From contig CBFFYP010000143.1 of assembly GCA_965646165.1 (NCBI GenBank), forward strand, positions 1-9,076: a stretch of 9,076 nucleotides of DNA, read 5' to 3'. Source of the stretch: MGBC114844 sp910585855. GTDB taxonomy: Bacteria > Bacillota > Clostridia > Lachnospirales > Lachnospiraceae. The notes below the pieces were generated by a model. It saw only the letters and a program-made list of their open reading frames with translations, was not told the origin of the DNA and made no database searches. How positions within the stretch are numbered: the stretch's first letter is position 1; the number at the start of each line of letters is the position of its first letter. The position numbers and the translations under genes were made by a program. Positions 1 to 5,771 of the stretch are shown piece after piece.

Positions 1-715
1 TCATATGATATGGGCAGGTGTTTTTCTGATGCTGCTTTCCGTCCTGTTGACGCTTTTTTCCACAACCGCATTGGACGGAACAGTCTGGACATTTTCTTTC
101 TTTACGGAACAGGTGATCAAAAACAATGTTACCATGATTTTTCCCATGTGTATTGTTTTGATTGCCGGATATATCATAGCAAGGGAAGCAAAAGATGATA
201 CGCTGAAAATATAGACGATTCCATTCCTTTAGCATCTGTTGTGGGAAAGCTGCTGTATGTACACGTTGTGTCTTTGTTTTTTGGGCTGGTAAGTGCGCAT
301 TTACGGTAATGCCATTTGATAATGGATTCCTGAATGTCTGTAGCATCCATATTGCAAACATTTATCCAGATTATCTCAACTGTCTGTTTTTGTATATTGC
401 GGTTATGCCTGTGATTGCATTCGCCACCCGCATCCGAACGGACACATGGTTGGAACATTATTGCTTTTGTTTATGGCTATGGCGGTATGTTTGCCTCTGG
501 AAATGCTTCATTAGCAAATATTTATCCTGTTACTGCAAGTTTGGCTTGATCCGTTATCGAAGCTACGATGCGGCTGCGCATTGGAATGTATTCATCTGCC
601 TGCTTAGTATGATTGCAGTATGATATTACTGCTGTTTTTGTATCACTGCAAAAGGAAAGTGCCAGTCAAGACAGCAAAAAAGCACAAAAAAGCAACAACC
701 AAAAAAGGTTGGTAA
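1..715 (+). pseudogene. ABC-2 type permease, lantibiotic/bacitracin immunity-like, frameshifted, 5' end outside window
   Basis: This is the broken gene of a polytopic membrane permease of the ABC-2 type found with lantibiotic export and immunity transporters; the partner ATPase would lie upstream, outside the window. The reading runs in pieces. Frame 2 at 5-214 is very hydrophobic and contains MCIVLIAGYIIAREAKDDTL, the typical cytoplasmic 'RE..DDTLKN' turn. It then continues through ASVVGKLLYVHVVSLFFGLV (about 231-290). Frame 3 gives NCLFLYIAVMPVIAFATRI (about 380-437), frame 1 gives IIAFVYGYGGMFASGN followed by NIYPVTASL (about 458-549), and frame 3 again gives GLIRYRSYDAAAHW. Frame 2 ends in a Lys-rich tail, KKATTKKGW, with TAA at 713-715. 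At least four frame changes make it non-functional as written. The order and spacing of the pieces match one continuous permease, so the gene identity is fairly secure, but the substrate is not. Confidence 0.75.
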
Positions 716-729
716 GGGAGGTTATAGGA

Positions 730-1123
730 ATGAAGAGAAAATTGACTATCGGGATTGCAGCAGTTGTAATACTTATTGTAGGTGTTATTGGTTTTTGTAT
801 GTGGTTCCTTTCAGGAACTGGCAGCACATACTATTATTCACAGATTGATAACAGTAAAATAGAACAGACCGAATAAAAGGCGGTGTAATTAATTTAGCGA
901 AGTATGGATTACTCATACACTTATTTTCTTACGATAGAATGGAAAAGGAAAAAAACATACATTCGGAACATCAAAGAATGAAAGAGGGACTTTTATTCGT
1001 TAAACAGTAATGCCGATCCGAGGTGTTCTTGAATGGAAAGAGGTGCAATATGATGAACTTCCTGCTGCTGTGCAGAGCAACTATACAGCATCAGATGATA
1101 GGACGGTTAGGGATTTGGATTAA
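730..1123 (+). pseudogene. YxeA-like small secreted/anchored protein, frameshifted
   Basis: The start is ATG at 730, with a GGGAGG ribosome binding site at 716-721 just after the permease stop, so it is operonic with it. The N-terminus is Lys-rich followed by a membrane or signal segment (GIAAVVILIVGVIGFCMWFL) and then STYYYSQIDNSKIEQTE, after which frame 1 stops at 876. The rest continues in other frames: KGGVIN just downstream, LFSYDR near 920-937, and then a clean frame-2 tail from 1013 reading PIRGVLEWKEVQYDELPAAV and ending with TAA at 1121-1123. The transmembrane start, the 'Y(Y)xQI' motif and the 'RGVxxWKEV..ELP.A' tail are the hallmarks of the YxeA (DUF1093) family, whose members often sit next to lantibiotic-type ABC transporters. 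The role of the family is unclear. Several single-base indels destroy the frame here. Confidence 0.75.
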
Positions 1124-1144
1124 AATAACAGAAAGGTTGATGAT

Positions 1145-1611
1145 ATGTTATGGAAAAAAACGTTTCCGTTTTTTTCGGTAAGTGTCTTGGTGTTTAGTTT
1201 GACGCTTGTGGGGTGTTCAAAGATGAAATTCTGGAACAGTATAATAATGTTGTCCAATCAGCCGGAATACGGCACTTACAAGAAATTTTTCGCTGAAAGG
1301 GAATCGGGCATAGGGAAGATTGCTATACTGGGACTTATACGGCAGATTATAAGGACTTTTCTAAAACAGAATATCTTTTTGGCGGAACTTCTATCGAGCG
1401 TGAAAACGGCAAAGATATTTCTGTTTCCTTTGACTTGGAAATTACCGAGGGAACAGCGCAAGTGTTTTGGGTTTCTGGCAGTGATGATCCGGTAATCCTG
1501 CTTGAAGCAACTGACAGCTATTCAGAAACAATAACATTGCCGGAAGGCGGGAACTATATTGGCGTTATTGGAAATAATTTTACGGGGCATTTAGAAATGA
1601 ATATAGAATAA
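1145..1611 (+). pseudogene. Small lipoprotein of a lantibiotic-transporter operon, frameshifted
   Basis: The start is ATG at 1145 with AGAAAGG at 1130-1136 as ribosome binding site. The N-terminus is a lipoprotein signal peptide: Lys pair, hydrophobic stretch FFSVSVLVFSLTL, then the lipobox LVGC, so the mature protein would be anchored outside the membrane through that Cys. The frame shifts immediately after the Cys; the continuation reads KDEILEQYNNVVQSAG in another frame. The last two thirds are a long clean frame, from about 1328, with SFDLEITEGTAQVFWVSGSD and TLPEGGNYIGVIGNNFTGHL, ending with TAA at 1609-1611. This C-terminal part looks like an all-beta extracellular domain. Position right after the permease and YxeA-like genes, and before a terminator, makes it the last gene of that operon. 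I recognise the type from similar operons but no defined function. Confidence 0.7.
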
Positions 1612-1623
1612 TATTCTGCCGCA

Positions 1624-1664
1624 CGACGGTATTGCCACATAGTGGCAAAAGAAAAAAGCCGTCG
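1624..1664. repeat. Nested inverted repeat downstream of the lipoprotein gene
   Basis: An inner hairpin TTGCCAC/GTGGCAA with an ATA loop (1632-1648) is enclosed by outer arms CGACGG (1624-1629) and CCGTCG (1659-1664). The two arm pairs are perfect. An unpaired A-rich strand of about 10 nt (1649-1658) separates them on the 3' side. No T run follows, so it is not an intrinsic terminator by itself. It could protect the 3' end of the transcript or be a relic of a small mobile repeat. Confidence 0.5.
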
Positions 1665-1695
1665 AACAGCAGCCATGTTTTTATGCCTTAATTTT

Positions 1696-1728
1696 ACGGT
1701 GGCTTTGGAAAACAAAGCTGCCGTTTTT
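1696..1728 (+). terminator. Intrinsic terminator of the permease-YxeA-lipoprotein operon
   Basis: A 12-bp stem, ACGGTGGCTTTG (1696-1707) against CAAAGCTGCCGT (1713-1724), pairs throughout with two G-U wobbles. It closes a GAAAA loop and runs into TTTTT at 1724-1728. It lies 85 bp past the lipoprotein stop, in the right place to end the operon. Confidence 0.85.
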
Positions 1729-1772
1729 GTTTGGAAAATTAAAATGGAATGAGTTAAATCAGGAGGCAAATA

Positions 1773-1898
1773 ATGGGAAAGAGGAAATTGAAAATATCGC
1801 TCTATAGAATAAGGGAAACAAAAGAATTACGGATGATTTTACACATTAAGGTGTATCGCAGGGAAGAAAGAAACTTCAATGCGGTACACCCTTTTTAA
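1773..1898 (+). CDS. 41-residue basic hypothetical peptide, coding doubtful
   Basis: ATG at 1773 has a good ribosome binding site (AGGAGG, 1761-1766, 6 nt upstream) and opens a 41-codon frame ending at TAA 1896-1898. The product would be very basic (MGKRKLKISLYRIRETKELR at the start) with no signal peptide or membrane segment. Its last 15 or so codons form the stem and loop of the terminator at 1850-1896, and its stop codon uses the end of the U-tract. A gene that ends exactly in its own terminator may be a leader-type or remnant gene. I do not recognise a family. The RBS is the main support; it may equally be the stub of a longer gene that has been deleted. Confidence 0.35.
   Translation: MGKRKLKISLYRIRETKELRMILHIKVYRREERNFNAVHPF
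1850..1896 (+). terminator. Intrinsic terminator with 11-bp stem
   Basis: GGTGTATCGCA (1850-1860) pairs with TGCGGTACACC (1880-1890) with one G-U pair across a 19-nt A-rich loop, followed by C and TTTTT (1892-1896). The stem lies inside the 41-codon ORF at 1773-1898. Confidence 0.7.
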
Positions 1899-2005
1899 TG
1901 GTGCGAAATTTGTCTGATTTTAGATTCTGATGCGGTTTTGTTTTGCGGATTTGAAAGGGAAATTTGACGGACAAGTTTTGTTTTTAGCAGGAATTTAGCA
2001 GTAAA

Positions 2006-2345
2006 TTACTGTTTTAGGGAGGGCTGTTTTGCAAGCATTGCTTTTTGTGTATCCCACACCTGTTTCATCAGCTTTTTCACTTCCTCTACATCGGCTTTAT
2101 ATACATTGCCTGTTGCGTTCATTCGTTTTGCTATCTGGTTTTCAGATTGCTTCCGATTTTCCGAGCGTGGTGTTGTAACCCGTAACTGAATAATCAATGT
2201 CATACACATATCCATACAAAATCAGATGCCGCAGGAAAGAGGATTTGCTTTTCATGCCAGAGATTTTTACTTTCTGCTCCAGTATGTATTGTTCATCGTC
2301 ACTTAGAAATATTTTTAACTCATTTTTGCGTTCACGTTTTGCCAT
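2006..2345 (-). pseudogene. mobC: MobC-like relaxosome accessory protein, frameshifted
   Basis: MobC-type proteins help the relaxase open oriT DNA of mobilisable plasmids and integrative elements. The minus-strand start is ATG at 2345-2343, with AAGGAG about 12 nt upstream. The N-terminal part (2345-2142) reads MAKRERKNELKIFLSDDEQ, then SGMKSKSSFLRHLILYGYV, the usual MobC layout of a basic start, 'S..E...L..K....G....S.FLR..IL.G', then YDIDYS. After that the frame is lost for about 15 codons, and the tail NQIAKRMNATGNVYKADVEE and MKQVWDTQKAMLAKQPSLKQ is in another frame, ending at 2006. 'NQIAKRxNxTG' is a MobC signature. The intact protein would be about 113 residues. The indels are small. 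No relaxase follows downstream; only about 100 bp of non-coding sequence separates it from the 1773 ORF, so the mobilisation module has been deleted. Confidence 0.8.
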
Positions 2346-2488
2346 TTTTGATTCGTTCTCCTTATTAAATATTTAAGAGGATTTTACAAAAACTGATGTC
2401 CTCTTATATGGGGTATTTAAGTAAAAAATTCAAAATTTTTCATAAGGTAATTTATTATTTTTTGGCGCAAAAAAGGGGTTAGGGGAAT
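2346..2488. promoter_or_regulatory. mobC upstream region with inverted repeat; possible oriT or operator remnant
   Basis: The 143 bp between the mobC start and the edge of IS-A hold no ORF. Perfect 8-bp arms TAAGAGGA (2374-2381) and TCCTCTTA (2399-2406) flank a 17-nt spacer. Further upstream of mobC there is AT-rich DNA, then GGCGC followed by an A run and GGGGTTAGGGG (2464-2485). Relaxase-associated mobC genes commonly lie next to oriT, and an inverted repeat is the usual relaxase or accessory protein binding structure. The identity as oriT is an inference and no nic site can be named with confidence. Confidence 0.35.
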
Positions 2489-2507
2489 CAATGTCGTCAA
2501 CTTAAGC
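2489..2507. repeat. IS-A terminal inverted repeat, left
   Basis: Nineteen bases that match the reverse complement of 3856-3874 without a mismatch. The match stops exactly at 2489: the next outside base on the two sides does not pair. Confidence 0.9.
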
Positions 2508-2521
2508 CCAAATTTCACTAA

Positions 2522-3739
2522 CTATAAATTTACGCGTATGCAAAAACCATTTGTTATTCCATGATGACTCACTTTCCTTTTGAAATGTCTGTCAGGACGG
2601 ATAATGGATCTTACGTTTTTGACGTGCTGAATCAACTGCTGCAGTTTATCCTTGTAACAACGGATATTGATTAAACACCGAACATATCTGGAAACTGCGC
2701 CTATGATATAACTTCTGTTAACTGTATGGATGTCTGCCACTGTTCAATTCCTTATCGATTTCATCTTCGGCAGAGGATTTTATCTGTGTAGATAGATTTG
2801 ATATAAACAGTGCAGCATACAAATCTTGACGGATTGCCTGCGGATTTTTCCAGAAAAATTCTCTAACCGCACCCTTGTTTCAGTTCTCCATATTGGTCTC
2901 TATCGACCATCTCTGGCGGTAAAGGTTTTGATGATACTCCATATCTTGATGCTCTCCAAAAAGATTGCTCACAAGGATATGTGGCTGTTTTTTGGAGTGT
3001 CTTTTATTACACGAGCTGATCGTTCTACCTTGTGATGTTGATACGATATGCTCCCCGTCAGGGCATTCATTAACACATGAGAGGAAAGAGTGTGTACACC
3101 GAATCAGATAAAAGAACCCCTTATCCTCAAGTTCATATATCACTTCCTGATGGATACCACGGTCAAATAGGATCCGTTTTGTATTCTTTACCATTTATGA
3201 GTGTTTCTGATGAGAGAAGTCTGTGAGCATGTTCCCTTTCGCCAACGGATACTCCTGTAAATACGGCATCCACAATCAGGTCATTCGTAACATCATATAA
3301 TGCTGTCAGTCTTGCGCAAGGATAAGCGTGTTGATTGCCGCCTTTTAAGCCGAATTTTGTTTCGTTGTTTTTGTTGTGGTCAACGGCAATCTCCGAACCG
3401 TCAACAGCAAAAACACGATATCGTCCCATGTTTTGGATGGTTTATAACTGAACAAGTCCGTTGATAAATGAAAAATATCTTCAAAGCAAGTGGTGATATT
3501 TGTAGCGTGCTTTTGAAAAAGCCTGTTTGGAAATAGAACTTTTTTTCACCAAAAAACCGATCCAGTTCTGTAGTCAGTGACTTTTGTGCATACCAGTACG
3601 AATACATGATGTCTTGGAATGAAGCTTTCTATTTCTTGTAAAGGCAGTTTTTTCGATACCGTGTTTTTCTTTGAATGAAGTAGAAGCAATAAGATCTTTC
3701 ACATTTTAATAGCTGACAGATACGGTTTTTCTTGAACAT
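2522..3739 (-). pseudogene. IS4-family DDE transposase of IS-A, multiply frameshifted
   Basis: The minus-strand start is probably ATG at 3739-3737 behind GCGAGG, giving about 405 residues if the frame were whole. Pieces in order: an N-terminal helical region containing MYSYWYAQKSLTTELDRFFG (3607-3548); the first catalytic Asp in RVFAVDGSEIAVDHNK, followed by HAYPCARLTALYDVTNDLIV and GVSVGEREHAH (3429-3163); the second Asp in ILFDRGIHQEVIYELEDKGF (3194 on); and YRQRWSIE with the catalytic Glu near 2890. Just after that Glu a single missing A shifts the frame, and the next frame completes the family's Y-R-E-K signature (E followed by TKYGEL and K). The C-terminus, with NRSYIIGAVSRYVRCLINI, returns as an open stretch at 2740-2522. 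The gene is dead. It is not closely similar to the transposases of IS-B or IS-C. Confidence 0.85.
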
Positions 3740-3855
3740 ATGGATACCTCGCAATCAATAAGATAATTAATTGTGAAACAAATTTTTGATGGATCTGTCA
3801 AGTGTTTTTATTAAATTTTTTGAATTATTTTTTGATGGATAAGAATGGTAATTAC

Positions 3856-3874
3856 GCTTAAGTTGACGACATTG
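3856..3874. repeat. IS-A terminal inverted repeat, right
   Basis: Exact reverse complement of 2489-2507. It marks the junction with the response regulator stub that starts at 3875. Confidence 0.9.
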
Positions 3875-4045
3875 TTGCGGGGATGGGCTTCATGCGGATT
3901 ATACCAGAGTTTCCTCATCAACATGAGGTACATCGGGAAACTCAGCAGCTATTCATGGTGCCTGACCACGGGGAAGGAGATATCCCGTGCCAAAGTCAGT
4001 ATCCGGAGGTGAAGCGGCAGTTCACACTGTTTAAGGGCGGAGTGA
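3875..4045 (+). pseudogene. 3' stub of a LytTR-family response regulator
   Basis: Only the C-terminal half of a LytTR DNA-binding domain is left; the receiver domain and the start of the DNA-binding domain are missing because IS-A adjoins directly. The sequence reads GFMRI near 3886, then in another frame YQSFLINMRYIGKLSSYS and CLTTGKEISRAK (about 3902-3985), then after a further one-base shift SQYPEVKRQFTLFKGG. The pattern 'F.RI..SFLIN..YI..L......L..G..I..S...Y..VK' is that of the last strands and helix of LytTR (AgrA-type) regulators. A TGA at 4043-4045 in the YQSFLIN frame would overlap a GTG start of the kinase at 4042, the close coupling expected of a two-component operon. It is non-functional. 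Confidence 0.75.
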
Positions 4046-4378
4046 TATGGGCGGTGATACTTTCATTCTGTATCATGGCGATAGAAACATGGGGTATGTG
4101 TACTTTCTTGGATACTTTGTGGAACGGAAAGTTGATCCTGCAGTGTTCTGCAGGCTGTTTTATAGGACGGATTGGAAACAGCATTTTCTTTTCCATCTGA
4201 ATTATTCACTGTTATTCTGCAGATATTTATTGCTGCTGACTGAGAATGTACTGGCTTCTAAGGATAAGCTGTATGCTTAGATTATGACTTTTTGTATATT
4301 CGATAAAAATGGTTGGATTTGCTGCTTTTCCTGCTCCGTAAAATATGGAAGGGCAGGAGCAATTTCAGGGAACTTTCC
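4042..4378 (+). pseudogene. 5' part of a GHKL (Agr-type) sensor kinase gene, split by IS-B and frameshifted
   Basis: This is the membrane sensor region belonging to the kinase whose 3' part lies at 5832-6609. The likely original start is GTG at 4042, overlapping the regulator stop. Frame 1 gives VIWAVILSFCIMAIETWG as the first membrane segment; further hydrophobic pieces follow in other frames, such as FSFPSELFTVILQIFIAA (4184-4237, frame 2) and DLLLFLLRKIWKGRSNF (4316-4366, frame 2). Frame 2 then enters the IS-B target site as RELS. The same codons GAA CTT TCC resume after IS-B at 5833, showing where the gene was cut. Internal stops (for example TGA at 4238-4240) show that this part had also decayed or decayed since. 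With both parts joined the kinase would have been about 370 residues. Confidence 0.7.
4369..4378. repeat. Target site duplication of IS-B, left copy
   Basis: GGAACTTTCC here repeats exactly at 5832-5841. Because the neighbouring bases also agree, the shared block can be written as GGGAACTTTCCC at 4368-4379 and 5831-5842; whether the terminal C/G belongs to the element or the target is ambiguous. A 10-12 bp duplication is normal for IS4-family elements. Confidence 0.9.
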
Positions 4379-4391
4379 CATAGGCGCGAAC

Positions 4392-5708
4392 TTAACGAAG
4401 GAGTTCTGGTAAAACTGCCGAATGAAACTCGTCATTTTGATTCATTCGTCGACGATGTTTTTTCGAAAGATAGCGAATATATTTTTTATCCGTCAAGTCT
4501 ACAAAAAGACTCCAGGATAGGCAGAGAACTTCCCTTATCTGTATGAATGAAATTTTACATTCTTCATAAACAGAATAAGAAGTTTCATATTTTTCTACAA
4601 GAAAACATTCTGCCTGAAAGGATTGTCGCTCCACTATCGTCCATAGGATAAGCCATAGGAGCGTTTCTGTTTCCGCATAGGCGATGCTACCTGCTTTTAT
4701 GGTGTGAATTGAAAAATTCTGCTTAAAGCGCTTAAATAAAAGCTCCACCTGCCAACGACTTTGGTAAAGATGCAAGATTTCCTCCCTATCGTATTCTGGA
4801 CCAAGAGAGGTAATAACTAGAACCCAACCTGCACACAACAATGTATCCGCCATAATCTGGTTCTGGTTTCTCGAAGATTTTCTGATTTTGCGTCTTCTGG
4901 CTTTTTCTGTTTGACAGGCAGGAAGCTTCTGAGCAATGACACGAACCAATCCTGTTTTTCCCTTATATCTGCAGAAACCAAATTGTTCCAATTGTTCGAT
5001 CTGCTTTTCTTCTGCTTCTTTCACAAGATCGACCAAAGAAATCCTTCTCCCATCTGCATCATACAAGCAAAAGTATTTTGGTGTGATACGCAGGATGACA
5101 TCTGCACCTTGCTCTTGTGCAGAAAGGGAATTCTGTGCTGTCCCATATCCACCATCCGCCATGACAAGATCTCCTTGTCCCATGGAAAAATGAGTCAGAG
5201 ATTCCGCTGTATGCTTATCGGAAACTTTTATTTGTTTCATCCGGTTTTCATTCAAAGAATAACAGAGATGGATTCGTTGCTGTTCCTGTTGTTTCCCCTC
5301 CTGACGAATCACAGAAGCATCCACTAAAAGTACATGTTTTACTCCTTTCCAAGTAGAAGCATCCGCTACTGGAAGAATGGCAGAAAGCAGGGAATGGAGG
5401 ATCTCACGCAGGAAAGGTGCTGCTTTCAAAAAATGCTTTCGCCATGCGGTGTCAGAAATCGTGGAAATTCCAAGTGCGCAGGCAGCGACAGCCAGGATGC
5501 GAAAGGATAGATTGGAACTGACGTAGAGAAATAGCATTTTTAGCAAGTCTGTGCAGGAACATACCCCACGTTTTCTTTGCATGGCATGGGTGCGTTTTGC
5601 TATTTCTTCTATCTGTTGTGGTAGGTGCGGAAGAATTTGATTGTCCCAGTTTTTAAAAATCTCTTGTACGTTATGGTTCGATTTGGTATAATGATTTTGT
5701 AAATTCAT
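4392..5708 (-). CDS. IS4-family DDE transposase of IS-B, intact, 438 aa
   Basis: It catalyses cut-and-paste movement of IS-B by binding the terminal repeats and cutting with an RNase H-like DDE core. The start is ATG at 5708-5706, placed 5 nt after AAAGGAGGA (5722-5714), an excellent ribosome binding site. The first Asp is D130 in HVLLVDASVI, the second D185 in LVMADGGYGT, and the Glu is E322 in YQSRWQVELLFKRFK. The last gives the full IS4 signature Y-x2-R-x3-E-x6-K (Y315, R318, E322, K329). A basic segment KARRRKIRKSSRNQ (269-282) lies in the insertion between D2 and E. Length is normal for the family and nothing is missing, so it is likely active. The gene ends at 4392 inside the left terminal repeat. 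A consensus-like promoter drives it from the right end. Confidence 0.95.
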   Translation of the reverse strand: MNLQNHYTKSNHNVQEIFKNWDNQILPHLPQQIEEIAKRTHAMQRKRGVCSCTDLLKMLFLYVSSNLSFRILAVAACALGISTISDTAWRKHFLKAAPFLREILHSLLSAILPVADASTWKGVKHVLLVDASVIRQEGKQQEQQRIHLCYSLNENRMKQIKVSDKHTAESLTHFSMGQGDLVMADGGYGTAQNSLSAQEQGADVILRITPKYFCLYDADGRRISLVDLVKEAEEKQIEQLEQFGFCRYKGKTGLVRVIAQKLPACQTEKARRRKIRKSSRNQNQIMADTLLCAGWVLVITSLGPEYDREEILHLYQSRWQVELLFKRFKQNFSIHTIKAGSIAYAETETLLWLILWTIVERQSFQAECFLVEKYETSYSVYEECKISFIQIREVLCLSWSLFVDLTDKKYIRYLSKKHRRRMNQNDEFHSAVLPELLR

Positions 5709-5743
5709 GACCGTCCTCCTTTGGTAAATTTTTTCTCATAATC

Positions 5744-5771
5744 ATTATACACGAAAGAGGTCTGTTGTGAA
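5744..5771 (-). promoter_or_regulatory. Promoter of the IS-B transposase gene
   Basis: On the minus strand, TTCACA (5771-5766) as -35 and a perfect TATAAT (5749-5744) as -10 are separated by 16 bp. They lie 36 bp upstream of the transposase start. The -35 overlaps the GTG used by the rightward kinase ORF, so leftward and outward expression from this end could interfere with each other. Confidence 0.7.
5753..5760 (+). promoter_or_regulatory. RBS within IS-B for the truncated kinase
   Basis: GAAAGAGG sits 6 nt before the GTG at 5767 and supports translation of the kinase remnant from inside the IS end. A possible outward -10, CATAAT at 5737-5742, lies 11 bp further upstream, but no good -35 accompanies it. 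Confidence 0.5.

Larger units (their letters stand above)
2489..3874 (-). mobile_element. IS-A: degenerate IS4-family insertion sequence (1386 bp)
   Basis: The element is bounded by perfect 19-bp terminal inverted repeats, CAATGTCGTCAACTTAAGC at 2489-2507 and its reverse complement at 3856-3874. The core CAACTTAAG is what IS231-like members of the IS4 family carry at their ends. It holds one minus-strand DDE transposase gene, which is frameshifted many times, so it cannot move by itself. The 12 bases outside each end (2477-2488 and 3875-3886) do not match, so no target duplication remains. The left flank is a mobilisation remnant and the right flank a response regulator stub. Confidence 0.85.

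Noticed and set aside
309..623. A separate 104-residue membrane protein
   Set aside because: Parts of it are true permease sequence and parts are out-of-frame noise; it is one frame of the broken permease, not a gene.
1999..2011. CAGTAAATTACTG palindrome at the mobC stop as a terminator
   Set aside because: It has only 6-bp A+T-rich arms and no T run in the mobC direction; likely chance.
2475..2485. GGGGTTAGGGG as telomere-like or G-quadruplex element
   Set aside because: Only two G runs are present, so it cannot form a standard four-tract quadruplex and is not a repeat array.
2522..2740. Stand-alone 72-residue minus-strand gene
   Set aside because: Its position at the end of IS-A and its sequence fit the C-terminus of the frameshifted IS-A transposase.
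4911..5327. Plus-strand 138-codon ORF inside IS-B
   Set aside because: It is antisense to the transposase catalytic region; low-complexity Cys/Phe/Leu composition and no homologous motif.
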